This document shows, one piece after another, positions 7,856-15,219 of a stretch of DNA of 26,016 bases. The stretch's first letter is position 1; each line of letters opens with the position of its first letter. Both the position numbers and the translations under genes were made by a program. Source of the DNA: Sneathiella sp. (GTDB taxonomy: Bacteria; Pseudomonadota; Alphaproteobacteria; Sneathiellales; Sneathiellaceae); the NCBI GenBank assembly GCA_002732675.1, contig NVRR01000002.1, positions 1 to 26,016 on the forward strand, written 5' to 3'. Below the pieces are notes generated by a model. That model made no database searches, was not told the origin of the DNA, and saw only the letters and a program-made list of their open reading frames with translations.

Positions 7856-8037
7856 AGCGTCACGGGGTTTCAGAATTTCAGCTCGGCCAAATGGTCGATA
7901 TCATGATTTTCGAATGGCGCATTTCAATTGCTGAAATCAATGCCATGACGCTCTCCCAAGTCTCTCTGTGGTTTGAGCGCGGTGCCTCATTCCACAGCGA
8001 ACGCAGCCGTCTTATCCAAGCAAAAAGAAAACAATAA
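7840..8037 (+). CDS. Frameshift extension of the tail chaperone (GT-type), reached by -1 slip at CCCTTTG
   Basis: The -1 frame is open from the slippery heptamer to the TAA at 8035-8037. It reads GTIERHGVSEFQLGQM, then VDIMIFEWRISIAEINAMTL and a basic KRKQ end. A slip at codons CCT-TTG joins it to the chaperone and gives a fusion of about 163 residues. In lambda and Mu the long form, made in low amounts, bridges chaperone and tape measure. An ATG at 7891 would allow a separate 48-residue product, but it has no clear ribosome site. The stop overlaps the tape measure start (TAATG). The frame, heptamer and position all agree with the conserved arrangement. Confidence 0.8.
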   Translation, partial: PFGTIERHGVSEFQLGQMVDIMIFEWRISIAEINAMTLSQVSLWFERGASFHSERSRLIQAKRKQ

Positions 8038-10079
8038 TGACCACATTAAACGCTGAAATTGTAATCTCTGTGGCAGATCGTGCATCACACGTATTTGCGA
8101 GAGTTTCCAAAGGTGCGGAAGGTTTTCACAAGCGGATGGGTAAGGTTGCAGACCGTGTAAACCGCCAGACAAAAAGAGCAGGCCTTGCCATTGGGGCTGG
8201 CCTGGCTGTTTCGATAAATCAGGCAAGGAAATACTCGGCTGCACTAACTGACCTTGGCATTGTTACAGGTCAAAAAGCGGATGAATTAGAGAGGATTGGC
8301 GATCACTATTTGAAGGTTTCTGGCAAAGTAAATCAATATGCCATTGATCTTGTGAAATCCGCAAATATCTTGGCGGGAAAGGGCCTGGACGCCGATAAAA
8401 TTGAGGGTTTGGTTGAAGTTGTAGGCCGTGCTGCAACTGCAACCGGAGCTTCATTGGAAGACCTTACTAACACAACGTTTTCCCTTGTCGATAACTTGAA
8501 AATAGCACCTGAATATATCAAGCGAGCATTGGATATCCTGGCTAAGGGCGGCAAGGAAGGTGGGTTTGAGCTGGAGGCCATGGCGAAACATATTCCATCG
8601 TTGTCTGCTGCAATGCGAACTTTGGGCATGGAGGGCGAAATGGCGGCAGCGCAGCTAACTGCTGCTCTACAGGTCGCGATGAAAGGCGCTGGCTCTGAAA
8701 ATGAGGCTGCCAATAATATGCAGAATTTTCTGGCTAAGCTTACATCACCTGAAACAGTTAAGCGTTTTTCAAAATTTGGTGTCAGTGTTGAGAAAGTTTT
8801 GGCTGATGCCGCTGAGAACGGAGTGACTCCTTTTGAAGCTATGATTGAAAAAGTAGCTGAGATTACAAAGGGTGACCCTTTCAAACTTGGCCAGCTATTT
8901 GGTGATTTACAGGTCCAGAATTTTCTCAAACCAATGCTTTCCGATCTTGATGAGTACAAGCGCATTCGAGACGAAGCCTTGAAATCAGAGGGTTTGATTG
9001 ATCAGGATTTTCTAATTCGCATGAAAGACTCTGATGAGCAGTTCAAGCGTTTCGGCATCAATATGACAACGTTCGCAACTATCTTTGGTACTAAAATATT
9101 GCCAAAGGTAAATGATCTAATGATGCGCGCCAGTGATTTTCTGGACGGTTACGATATTGGCGCACTTGCTGATCGTGTTATTGGCGTTTTTGAAAAATTC
9201 GCATCCGGCATTGCAATCGTATCAAAGGCAATCATGAGTGCGGCTCAGTTCATGGGCATTGATGGCATTAATGCTGAATGGCTCATAGTAGCAGGCACAG
9301 CAACATTGCTTGGGATTGCTTTATCAGGGATTGCGCTAAAACTAGCGGCTTTGGCGGCGTGGCCTGTTGCCAAGCTCTTTGCAATGGCGAAAGCCGTAGC
9401 CCTTGCCTTTGGTCGCATTCAAGGTTCAGCCACTGCAACCAGTATAGCTGTTAACGCTGCAAACGAGAGCACAAAAGCAATGGCCTCGGGTAAGGGCCTC
9501 AAGGGTGGCATTATGGGTAAAGCTGGCTTGCTCGCATATTCGGCCTACAAACTGATTGACGATATTCCTGGTCAAATAAAAATTATTACAGACGAGCAAC
9601 GTGAACAGCTAAAGGCGGGTGCACGCCCCGAAGACATTGGCTTGGCCAAAAAACCCCAATGGGCTGAGGATTTGAACAGTTCAGGTTGGTCGCCTCGTGA
9701 GTTTTTGGAAAATACAGGCTGGTTATCCAAGACCAGGGAGGCTGAAACCGGATCGATGGAACCAGTAGAAGCACCACAGCAAACAGAGCGTATGGCCGCC
9801 GCGATAGCAAAGCTGAACGAGCTGCAAGCAACAGCCGATTATAAGTCGCCGCAGCAAAACTTAATGGCGATGATGGAACAGCTACGTGCAAACGCCAGTG
9901 AGCCTGTAGTCGCTGAAGTTACAGGCCCAGTAACGGCAGAGCTTTCAGGCCGAGCTGACGTAAGAGTGCATATTCGTGTTGATGGAGGCTCTGTTACCGA
10001 GACCAATGCCGCATCGGTTGGTGATATTCACGCAAATGTTGGCACTGATACAGCAGGAACATTGCCAGCAGGCTACTAG
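8037..10079 (+). CDS. Tail tape measure protein (TP901-type core)
   Basis: A 680-residue protein that sets tail length and passes into the cell envelope with the DNA. It starts in a TAATG overlap with the chaperone extension. Residues about 60-330 show the TP901-like core: AVSINQARKYSAALTDLG, repeated Ala-rich helices and GMEGEMAAAQLTAALQVAMKGAG. Two hydrophobic segments near residues 414-460 (around VAGTATLLGIALSGIAL and AWPVAKLFAMAKAVALAFG) are usual for the family. By the common rule of about 0.15 nm per residue, the tail would be near 100 nm. The C-terminus is Glu/Val-rich. Its stop is one base from the stop of an opposing gene. Confidence 0.93.
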   Translation: MTTLNAEIVISVADRASHVFARVSKGAEGFHKRMGKVADRVNRQTKRAGLAIGAGLAVSINQARKYSAALTDLGIVTGQKADELERIGDHYLKVSGKVNQYAIDLVKSANILAGKGLDADKIEGLVEVVGRAATATGASLEDLTNTTFSLVDNLKIAPEYIKRALDILAKGGKEGGFELEAMAKHIPSLSAAMRTLGMEGEMAAAQLTAALQVAMKGAGSENEAANNMQNFLAKLTSPETVKRFSKFGVSVEKVLADAAENGVTPFEAMIEKVAEITKGDPFKLGQLFGDLQVQNFLKPMLSDLDEYKRIRDEALKSEGLIDQDFLIRMKDSDEQFKRFGINMTTFATIFGTKILPKVNDLMMRASDFLDGYDIGALADRVIGVFEKFASGIAIVSKAIMSAAQFMGIDGINAEWLIVAGTATLLGIALSGIALKLAALAAWPVAKLFAMAKAVALAFGRIQGSATATSIAVNAANESTKAMASGKGLKGGIMGKAGLLAYSAYKLIDDIPGQIKIITDEQREQLKAGARPEDIGLAKKPQWAEDLNSSGWSPREFLENTGWLSKTREAETGSMEPVEAPQQTERMAAAIAKLNELQATADYKSPQQNLMAMMEQLRANASEPVVAEVTGPVTAELSGRADVRVHIRVDGGSVTETNAASVGDIHANVGTDTAGTLPAGY

Positions 10080-10080
10080 C

Positions 10081-10533
10081 TTAATTTATTTGATCACAGT
10101 GGCCTACAGACAGGCTGGGGCCTTTGGTTCCATACTCGGCACCAAACTCTGACCAGCCAAAATAGGAATATGAAGTGAATCTTTTAGTGTCCAAGTTGAT
10201 ATCAACTCTGGGGTCTGAGCCACACACTATGGTGGGCTCAGTGCCAAAAGAAAGCCCTGCATCGCAAAACAAAAAATAGTCAGTTTGTGTCAGTGATTGA
10301 TAAATGTATTGAGTTTCGTTGCCGCCAACTTTCGTAATGGAAAAACGATCAAGGGGTGGCTCCACTGATACAGGAAAGGCTTCACCGTCTTTTATGTCGA
10401 ATTGAACTTTCATGGTCTCAAAACAAATGAATTTCTTTTCAACGTCTGCCTTGTCATACGGCAATTGTTGGGCTGCTGCGCTACATGAGAATAAAAGGCT
10501 CAAAGCAAAATATCTGATCACTGAATTGTCCAC
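10081..10533 (-). CDS. Secreted Cys-containing protein of unknown function (cargo)
   Basis: A 150-residue protein. The N-terminus VIRYFALSLLFSCSAAAQQ is a Sec signal peptide with likely cleavage after SAAA. The mature part has four cysteines (in FICFE, LFCDAG, IVCGS and GHCDQ), enough for two disulfides in the periplasm. I recognise no family. The frame begins at a GTG 16 bases after the stop of the zinc-ribbon gene and has no clear ribosome site, so it probably depends on coupling to that gene. It is transcribed against the tail operon, and its stop lies one base from the tape measure stop. It is probably a lysogenic-conversion gene, but the role is unknown. Confidence 0.65.
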   Translation of the reverse strand: MDNSVIRYFALSLLFSCSAAAQQLPYDKADVEKKFICFETMKVQFDIKDGEAFPVSVEPPLDRFSITKVGGNETQYIYQSLTQTDYFLFCDAGLSFGTEPTIVCGSDPRVDINLDTKRFTSYSYFGWSEFGAEYGTKGPSLSVGHCDQIN

Positions 10534-10549
10534 ATGTTTTGTTCAAGGG

Positions 10550-10741
10550 CTAAACCCTAGCTCCACATTTTCTGCAACGGTATCCACCACGGCCAGTAAG
10601 CACCACATATGCCCATACCAAAGCCCAGACACCAGTAACCAAAGTCAAAAGTAGGTGCAGAATATGATTTGGCTTCACGCCCAACGCCAGGACGTGTTCA
10701 TCACACCTTTTGCAAAACCTGCTGTTGAGTTTTCTATCCAT
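10550..10741 (-). CDS. Small zinc-ribbon membrane protein (split CxxC pairs around a TM segment)
   Basis: A 63-residue protein with an excellent ribosome site (AAGGAG before the ATG). It has one CxxC pair (Cys10, Cys13 in FCKRCDEH) near the N-terminus and a second (Cys56, Cys59 in YRCRKCGARV) at the end. Between them lies a single hydrophobic helix at about residues 28-49 (HLLLTLVTGVWALVWAYVVL). If both pairs bind one zinc ion, the segment must form a hairpin rather than span the membrane fully, or the protein must dimerise. Small proteins of this shape recur in phages and plasmids without known function. It belongs to the minus-strand cargo operon. Confidence 0.7.
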   Translation of the reverse strand: MDRKLNSRFCKRCDEHVLALGVKPNHILHLLLTLVTGVWALVWAYVVLTGRGGYRCRKCGARV

Positions 10742-10783
10742 ACCTGCTCCTTAGGGCTGCCGAAATATCGCTAATCGGTAGCC

Positions 10784-10969
10784 TTAAATTTGATCTTTGC
10801 AGGATTTTTCTATAGCTCGCACAGACTTAAAAATTCCAGCAAGTAATGCCAGTGCGATGCCGCCAATAATCGCAACATCACCAAATGTGCCTTTTGATAA
10901 GAAGAGCGCGATTATGCCGCTAAAAAAGCTCATCGTTCCGACAAAATAACCAAGATTGACTAAATGCAT
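10784..10969 (-). CDS. Small two-TM membrane protein of unknown function
   Basis: A 61-residue hydrophobic protein. Two predicted membrane helices (YFVGTMSFFSGIIALFL and VAIIGGIALALLAGIF) are joined by a short GTFGD turn, and a basic/acidic tail follows (KSVRAIEKSCKDQI). The ATG at 10969 lacks a strong ribosome site; the internal ATG at codon 13 has a GGA a few bases ahead and is an alternative. It is the first gene of the minus-strand cargo operon, 42 bases before the zinc-ribbon gene. The size would fit a holin-like or small toxin-like protein, but nothing in the sequence demonstrates either. Confidence 0.5.
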   Translation of the reverse strand: MHLVNLGYFVGTMSFFSGIIALFLSKGTFGDVAIIGGIALALLAGIFKSVRAIEKSCKDQI

Positions 10970-11293
10970 ACTTAAGCGCGCCCTATACCAAGTTGAATAG
11001 AACCAAACGCTACAACCATAGGGTTTTGAAATCGAGATTGTGAAATGTGCGGAGGGGGCTACGAATAGCGTGATTGAATGCGAGTTGAATTAGAGGTGCC
11101 GCTGGACTGTTTTAGGCGGCGGTAGAGCCTCAACAAAGCATTGTACAGAGCCGTATGCTGACGGTCTGTGACACCGGCGCGTGACAAGAATCATTTACAA
11201 ATTGTAAAGTCACACTACATTACAAGTACATTTGCAGTGCCATTTGCGCCCGCTATCGTTCGATGGGGGCCATTTGAGAAAGGAGCCCCAACG
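10970..11293. other. Intergenic region between divergent cargo operons
   Basis: A stretch of 324 bases with no convincing gene. It separates the minus-strand cargo operon from the plus-strand Panacea pair and must hold both sets of promoters. The visible features are a weak GCCGC/GCGGC hairpin near 11098-11122 and the TTACAA/TTGTAA half-sites described separately. Confidence 0.5.
11195..11225. promoter_or_regulatory. Candidate operator: three TTACAA-type half-sites upstream of Panacea gene
   Basis: TTACAA-A-TTGTAA at 11195-11207 is a perfect 13-base palindrome, and a further TTACAA half-site follows at 11220-11225, in inverted orientation to TTGTAA. They lie about 70-100 bases before the start of the antitoxin gene. 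A possible promoter (TTGCAG at 11232, 16 bases, TATCGT at 11254) lies immediately downstream. This would suit autoregulation of a toxin-antitoxin pair. The binding protein is unknown. Confidence 0.4.
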
Positions 11294-11743
11294 ATGCATG
11301 ATGCTCGAAATATTGCAAATATTCTAGTACGCAAGGCAGCTGAAGACGGCAACACCCTCACTCCAATGCAACTTTTAAAGCTAGTTTACATAGCTCATGG
11401 TTGGATGCTTGGGCTGTATGGTGTTCCATTAATTAGGAACCCTATTCAAGCTTGGAAATTTGGACCCGTTATTCCGGTCCTGTATTACTCAATTAGGCAA
11501 TTCAGAGATAACCCGGTTGTTGGTGAAATTGCTTGCGAACAAAACGACCCAGACTTGGTTTTGGTGGAGACAAATCTGCTTGAACAAATTTACGCCCAAT
11601 ATGGTGGAAAATCCGGCATTGCTTTATCAAATCTGACGCACAAGGAAGGCTCGCCATGGGATCGTGTATTTGATGAGGAACGGTACGGGGTTGTAATCCC
11701 AAATGACATCATACAAGAGCATTATGCTCAATTAGCGGAGTGA
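11294..11743 (+). CDS. Panacea-domain (SocA/DUF4065-like) protein, probable antitoxin
   Basis: I choose the ATG at 11294 because AAAGGAG stands eight bases upstream and because Panacea proteins begin with a sequence like ARNIANILVRKA; this gives 149 residues. The hallmarks are visible: LTPMQLLKLVYIAHGWMLG, then AWKFGPVIPVLYYSIRQF, and near the end LSNLTHKEGSPWDRV. The domain is known as a hyperpromiscuous antitoxin (PanA) that neutralises unrelated toxins encoded next to it, and as SocA, a proteolysis adaptor-type antitoxin. The gene downstream starts seven bases after this stop, so the two are one operon. The family is confident; antitoxin activity here is inferred. Confidence 0.85.
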   Translation: MHDARNIANILVRKAAEDGNTLTPMQLLKLVYIAHGWMLGLYGVPLIRNPIQAWKFGPVIPVLYYSIRQFRDNPVVGEIACEQNDPDLVLVETNLLEQIYAQYGGKSGIALSNLTHKEGSPWDRVFDEERYGVVIPNDIIQEHYAQLAE

Positions 11744-11750
11744 ATTTTGG

Positions 11751-12170
11751 GTGCCTGACCGAATCGATCCAAAAATTTACGCCCAAGCGCTAGAAAATTT
11801 TCGCAGGGTTTTAGCGGCGACTGAAATAAAAACTATAAAACCTGAAGCCGCTCTAGAAGTTTCATCGGATAGCCGCGCCAATAAAGAGGCAGTTGCGTTC
11901 GCTAATGATAATTTGGAAATACAAGCGCAAAAAAGTAAGCATCGCAGGCATGAGCAGACAATGGATATGTTTGCCAAGGGGTTCAAATGTATATTTTGGG
12001 CTGCAATCGTTTGTATATTGGCAGTTGCGTTCGTTTGGGTATGGCATCTTATCGCGCCCGATAATTGGCACTTTGTATCTCCTGAGCGGCTTGAAAAAAT
12101 AAACCAAACACTGTTTGGAGGCGTGATCAGTTCATTGGTAACGGGATACGCAAAAAACCATTTGAAGTAG
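11751..12170 (+). CDS. One-TM protein paired with Panacea antitoxin, candidate membrane toxin
   Basis: A 139-residue protein starting at GTG, with GGAG ten bases upstream. Residues 1-70 are hydrophilic and helical, with a basic patch (KSKHRRHEQ) just before a strong membrane helix at about 79-102 (KCIFWAAIVCILAVAFVWVWHLI). A short segment follows, ending in an amphipathic stretch (TLFGGVISSLVTGYAKNHLK). I recognise no family. The position directly behind a Panacea gene is where PanT toxins are encoded, and several described PanT toxins act on membranes. A toxin role is therefore a reasonable inference, but the sequence alone does not show it. A holin-like or immunity function is also possible. 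Confidence 0.6.
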   Translation: MPDRIDPKIYAQALENFRRVLAATEIKTIKPEAALEVSSDSRANKEAVAFANDNLEIQAQKSKHRRHEQTMDMFAKGFKCIFWAAIVCILAVAFVWVWHLIAPDNWHFVSPERLEKINQTLFGGVISSLVTGYAKNHLK

Positions 12171-12245
12171 CCCGGCTGGATGATGCATTCGATACTGCCG
12201 ATTGCCCTAACCATCAGCCTTATCAAGTATCAGGTAGCAAATCTT

Positions 12246-12539
12246 CTATGCTGCCTCTATAGGCTCGACAGTCATTTTCAATCCAAAGGCTTTCAATACA
12301 CCTGTGAATGTCGATAGCTTTGGGTCTCCGGTTTCAGACAATGCTTTGTAAAGCGTATCTCTGGTAACGCCTGCCTGGCTTGCAACCGCAGTCATGCCGC
12401 GAGCGCGTGCAACAGTGTTCATTGCATTTTTCAAATAGCTAAGATCGCCAGAAGCCATGGCGTCTGCAATGAGTTCATTCTGCGATTGCTCATCATCCAG
12501 ATATTGGGCGGCATCAAATGGGGTTGTTTCTAGGGTCAT
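12246..12539 (-). CDS. higA: Addiction module antidote, HigA-like HTH (TIGR02684 type)
   Basis: I choose the ATG at 12539 because GGAAA lies just upstream inside the toxin's 3' end and because it stands one base after the toxin stop; this gives 97 residues. The sequence begins MTLETTPFDAAQYLDDEQSQ and contains the helix-turn-helix region ARARGMTAVASQAGVTRDTLYKALSE, both typical of this antidote family. It would bind and inhibit the toxin encoded before it and repress their shared promoter. In this family the toxin gene comes first, as here. It ends opposite the Panacea operon, 75 bases away, with no obvious terminator between. Confidence 0.88.
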   Translation of the reverse strand: MTLETTPFDAAQYLDDEQSQNELIADAMASGDLSYLKNAMNTVARARGMTAVASQAGVTRDTLYKALSETGDPKLSTFTGVLKAFGLKMTVEPIEAA

Positions 12540-12540
12540 G

Positions 12541-12828
12541 TTAAATTTCCTTTGCCATTTCCTTGGCTTTGGCAATATCGCGTTTCTGTGAGCCTTTATC
12601 ACCGCCGCACAGCAGGATGATAATCAACTCGCCTTGCTTGGCGAAGTAAACCCGATAGCCGGGGCCGTAATTGATTTTGAGTTCACCAATACCGTCAAAG
12701 AATTTCACATCACCAATCAGGCCAGACTGAACACGCACGAGGCGTTGAGCGATCTTCTGAGCGCCGCGCTTGTCTTTCATGCCGCTTAGCCATTTGGCAA
12801 AAGTCTTTGTTTGGATCATCTCTATCAT
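12541..12828 (-). CDS. higB: Addiction module killer, RelE/HigB-like toxin (TIGR02683 type)
   Basis: A 95-residue protein with the family pattern: MIEMIQTKTFAKWLSGMKDKRGAQKIAQRLVR, then GDVKFFDGIGELKINYGPGYRVYF and LIIILLCGGDKGSQKRDIAKAKEMA. The GPGYRVYF strand and GGDK..Q..DI motif are the signatures of this RelE-superfamily group, whose members act as mRNA interferases on the ribosome. The start at 12828 matches the usual MIE beginning, although no ribosome site is visible. The promoter is TTGACT (complement of 12858-12863), 17 bases, TAAATT (complement of 12835-12840). It overlaps the direct repeats, which suggests autorepression. Confidence 0.9.
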   Translation of the reverse strand: MIEMIQTKTFAKWLSGMKDKRGAQKIAQRLVRVQSGLIGDVKFFDGIGELKINYGPGYRVYFAKQGELIIILLCGGDKGSQKRDIAKAKEMAKEI

Positions 12829-12830
12829 GT

Positions 12831-12886
12831 GTATAATTTAATATACAAATAGCGATAAGTCAACCGATATGTAGAATTTAATATAC
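12831..12886. promoter_or_regulatory. Promoter and paired operators for the HigBA-type pair
   Basis: Two 16-base copies, GTATAATTTAATATAC at 12831-12846 and GTAGAATTTAATATAC at 12871-12886, differ at one base and are spaced 40 bases apart, about four helical turns. Each is partly palindromic (GTATA with TATAC arms in the first). They bracket the toxin-antitoxin promoter on the minus strand. On the plus strand the first copy contains a perfect TATAAT, which could serve a promoter restarting tail gene transcription toward gpN. Confidence 0.6.
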
Positions 12887-12902
12887 AGCATAGGATTTCG
12901 AA

Positions 12903-14174
12903 ATGTCTGCATGTCGTGACTGGACCAAAACCCTGCTGCCTGCATCCTACAAAGGTGTTGGGTTTGAGGTGGATAAGGAAACCACCAAGGGTGGTCGGCG
13001 CATTCAAACGCATGAGTATGTCAGCGCTGAAACTTGGGACAATGAGGATATTGGTCGCAAGAAAAAGCTGATCAGCGTATCCGGTTTTGTGCATGGGGAT
13101 TTGGCAGATGTAACTGCTGCTGCTTTGATTGCCGCTGGTGAGAGTGTTGGGCCAGGGTTTTTGATTTTGCCGGGCCGCATACCAACTCTTGCGCGCTGCG
13201 AGAATGTCAGCACGTCTTTCAAAAAAGACAGTCTTGGTTACATGGAGGTTCAACTCGACTTTGTTGTTGAGCCGTTGGGCTTTGCCGGGGGCGCTGTTCT
13301 TGGCACCATTGCGCGCACTGTTCTGCACCTAGCCGGTGTTGCCATCACATTGTCAGGCGCTCTGCATGCGCGTCGGTATCGCGGGCGCACAAGTTCATCG
13401 GTTGCACAAAATGCGGCTGCTGATGGTCATAGGAACGCGGCTGGATATGTGACGCTGATCACCGATGGCACGCGAATGGCTGATGACGATGCCGCACCTG
13501 TGCGCCGTGATATCCAGACAGCATATGACGATGCCGATGAACATTCTCGCCAGGGCGAACGCGGCAACGTTGTTGGCCGACAGGTGTTTGTGCGCAGCCA
13601 AACTCAGACCCGACCACAATTTGGCGATGTGTTTGGTGAGATTATAGCCAGCATTGCAGAGGGCGCTCTTGACCCGCGTGAATGTGTGGATGCAATGCAA
13701 ATTGGTGCCAGCGCCCAGTTCCGGCCTGAGTTTGAGAACAACAGCGTTGCATCCCGGCAAGAGCGTGATTTGCTGGCCGAATTAGAGGCGCTGGTGCAGC
13801 GCAATTCAATTGTTGGCCTGATGATAGCCATGGCACGCTTTTACACCGAGGGTGCGCATCTGGTGACCAAGGCAAGGGTGATCAATGATCGAGGCTTGAT
13901 TGCCGATGTGGTGACGCCGGTTATCGAACTGATTGAAGACCCGGTAACCAAGAATGCATTTCTGGAACTGCGCGATGCATTGATTGACCTGCTGACCAAT
14001 CAGGTTGCGGTGGCGGCGCAAGAAGTCACCGTTCAAAGCAAGCGATTGCTACCCGCCGTTTACTGGGCTCATTTTCTCTATGGCGATGCGGCCCGCGCTG
14101 AAGAACTGGCACAGCGCAATGATATTGGCCATCCAGTGATGATGCCTGCAACCTTCTCCGCATTGGTGCAATAA
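12903..14174 (+). CDS. DNA circularisation/baseplate protein (Mu gpN-like)
   Basis: A 423-residue protein, somewhat shorter than Mu gpN (about 490). The N-terminal DNA_circ_N domain is clear: DWTKTLLPASYKGVGFEVDKETTKGGRRIQTHEY, then the VSGFVHGDL segment and ENVSTSFKKDSLGYMEVQLDFV. Despite the family name, in Mu-like phages the protein is a baseplate/tail component at the distal end of the tube. A long middle section rich in Ala and Arg (about residues 130-240) is less conserved. AGGA precedes the ATG. The gene should follow the tape measure directly, but a 2.8 kb cargo block lies between. It ends two bases before the gpP-like gene. Confidence 0.9.
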   Translation: MSACRDWTKTLLPASYKGVGFEVDKETTKGGRRIQTHEYVSAETWDNEDIGRKKKLISVSGFVHGDLADVTAAALIAAGESVGPGFLILPGRIPTLARCENVSTSFKKDSLGYMEVQLDFVVEPLGFAGGAVLGTIARTVLHLAGVAITLSGALHARRYRGRTSSSVAQNAAADGHRNAAGYVTLITDGTRMADDDAAPVRRDIQTAYDDADEHSRQGERGNVVGRQVFVRSQTQTRPQFGDVFGEIIASIAEGALDPRECVDAMQIGASAQFRPEFENNSVASRQERDLLAELEALVQRNSIVGLMIAMARFYTEGAHLVTKARVINDRGLIADVVTPVIELIEDPVTKNAFLELRDALIDLLTNQVAVAAQEVTVQSKRLLPAVYWAHFLYGDAARAEELAQRNDIGHPVMMPATFSALVQ

Positions 14175-14175
14175 C

Positions 14176-15219
14176 ATGGCTTTGGAAAATGTAAGCCTGC
14201 GCGCAAATGGTGGTGAACGGTTCAACTGGAAAGAAATCACTGTCACGGCAGCGATGAAGGACGCGGCCCGTTCGTTTTCGCTATCGGTTACAGAGCCGGG
14301 TCCGCCTGGTAGCGAGCCATTTGTTTATGAGCCGGGCACCGAAATTGAGGTGTTGGCAACAGGCGATTTGATATTGGCCGGGTATGTGGGCGATTATGAT
14401 CCGAAAGGCTCTGCAACTGATCACTCGATATCTGTCACAGGCAAAGGCAAGGGCATCGACTTTGTTCAATGTTCCGCCGTTCATCCAACAGGGCGCATTG
14501 AGCAGAAAGACCTTCTGGGAATTGCGAATGAGCTGAACCAGTTTGGCGTCACAATCACATGCGATGAAACGCTGGACAAAGAGCCTGCAATCCAAATTCC
14601 ACAGGGTGACACCCCGTTTAACATTGTCAGCAAGCTATGCGCGCGGCATCGGCTGGTAATGATGGGGCAGGCCGATGGCTCAATCAAGCTTACGCGCGCG
14701 GGCAAGGATCGTCATTCAGGTGATCTGGTTCAGGGTAAATCAAACATCCTTTCGTTTAGCTCCAAGATCAGTGATGAAAACCGGCACTCGGAATACATCG
14801 TCAAAGGACAGGTTTCGATAGGCACCGATGATGATGCGCTGTCGCCTGAGGGGCGCTCGAAAGATGAAGGCGTTACGCGATACCGGCCAAAGATCATTAT
14901 TCCTTCTGGTTCAGTGGATAAAAAGCGCGCGCAGGAAATTGCAGATTGGGAACGCGACCGGGCAGCCGGTGAAGGGCGCAAGGCATCACTGACCGTATCA
15001 GGCTGGCGAGATGGCGAAGGCCTGTTGTGGGAGCCGTCTTGGCTCGTGTCGTGTGTGTTCCCGTGGCTTCGCATCGATCAGGACATGCTGATTGAGCGTG
15101 TGACCTTCAAACAAGGTGCCGACGGCACAACAACAGAAATGGCTCTTGTCGATCCGCGCGCCTATGGCGGCAAATCCAAGGGCAATCGATCCTCACAATC
15201 TTGGAGCATGCCGGAATGA
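14176..15219 (+). CDS. Baseplate hub protein (Mu gpP-like)
   Basis: A 347-residue protein, near Mu gpP (379). It forms the baseplate hub that joins the tube and the spike. Seen are the starting VSLRANGGERFNWKEITVTAAM, the FSLSVTEP and YEPGTEIEVLATGDLILAGYVGDYDP segments, and ISVTGKGKGIDFVQCSA, a set characteristic of the gp27-type hub fold in this group. The second half has a repeat of the same kind of strand pattern, with a WREGEGLLW-like turn (WRDGEGLLW) and PWLRIDQDMLIERVTF. The stop overlaps the spike gene start in an ATGA. Confidence 0.92.
   Translation: MALENVSLRANGGERFNWKEITVTAAMKDAARSFSLSVTEPGPPGSEPFVYEPGTEIEVLATGDLILAGYVGDYDPKGSATDHSISVTGKGKGIDFVQCSAVHPTGRIEQKDLLGIANELNQFGVTITCDETLDKEPAIQIPQGDTPFNIVSKLCARHRLVMMGQADGSIKLTRAGKDRHSGDLVQGKSNILSFSSKISDENRHSEYIVKGQVSIGTDDDALSPEGRSKDEGVTRYRPKIIIPSGSVDKKRAQEIADWERDRAAGEGRKASLTVSGWRDGEGLLWEPSWLVSCVFPWLRIDQDMLIERVTFKQGADGTTTEMALVDPRAYGGKSKGNRSSQSWSMPE

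Noticed and set aside
8333..8965. Antisense frame, 210 codons, opposite the tape measure gene
   Set aside because: It is Ser/Ala-rich shadow sequence of the tape measure frame with no ribosome site or family features.
11777..12226. Antisense frame opposite the one-TM Panacea partner
   Set aside because: The plus-strand frame has operon spacing and a clear membrane helix; the antisense frame has neither a ribosome site nor a recognisable pattern.
12825..13328. Minus-strand frame of 167 codons over the HigBA promoter and gpN start
   Set aside because: It overlaps the repeats and the conserved gpN N-terminus, and no family features are visible.
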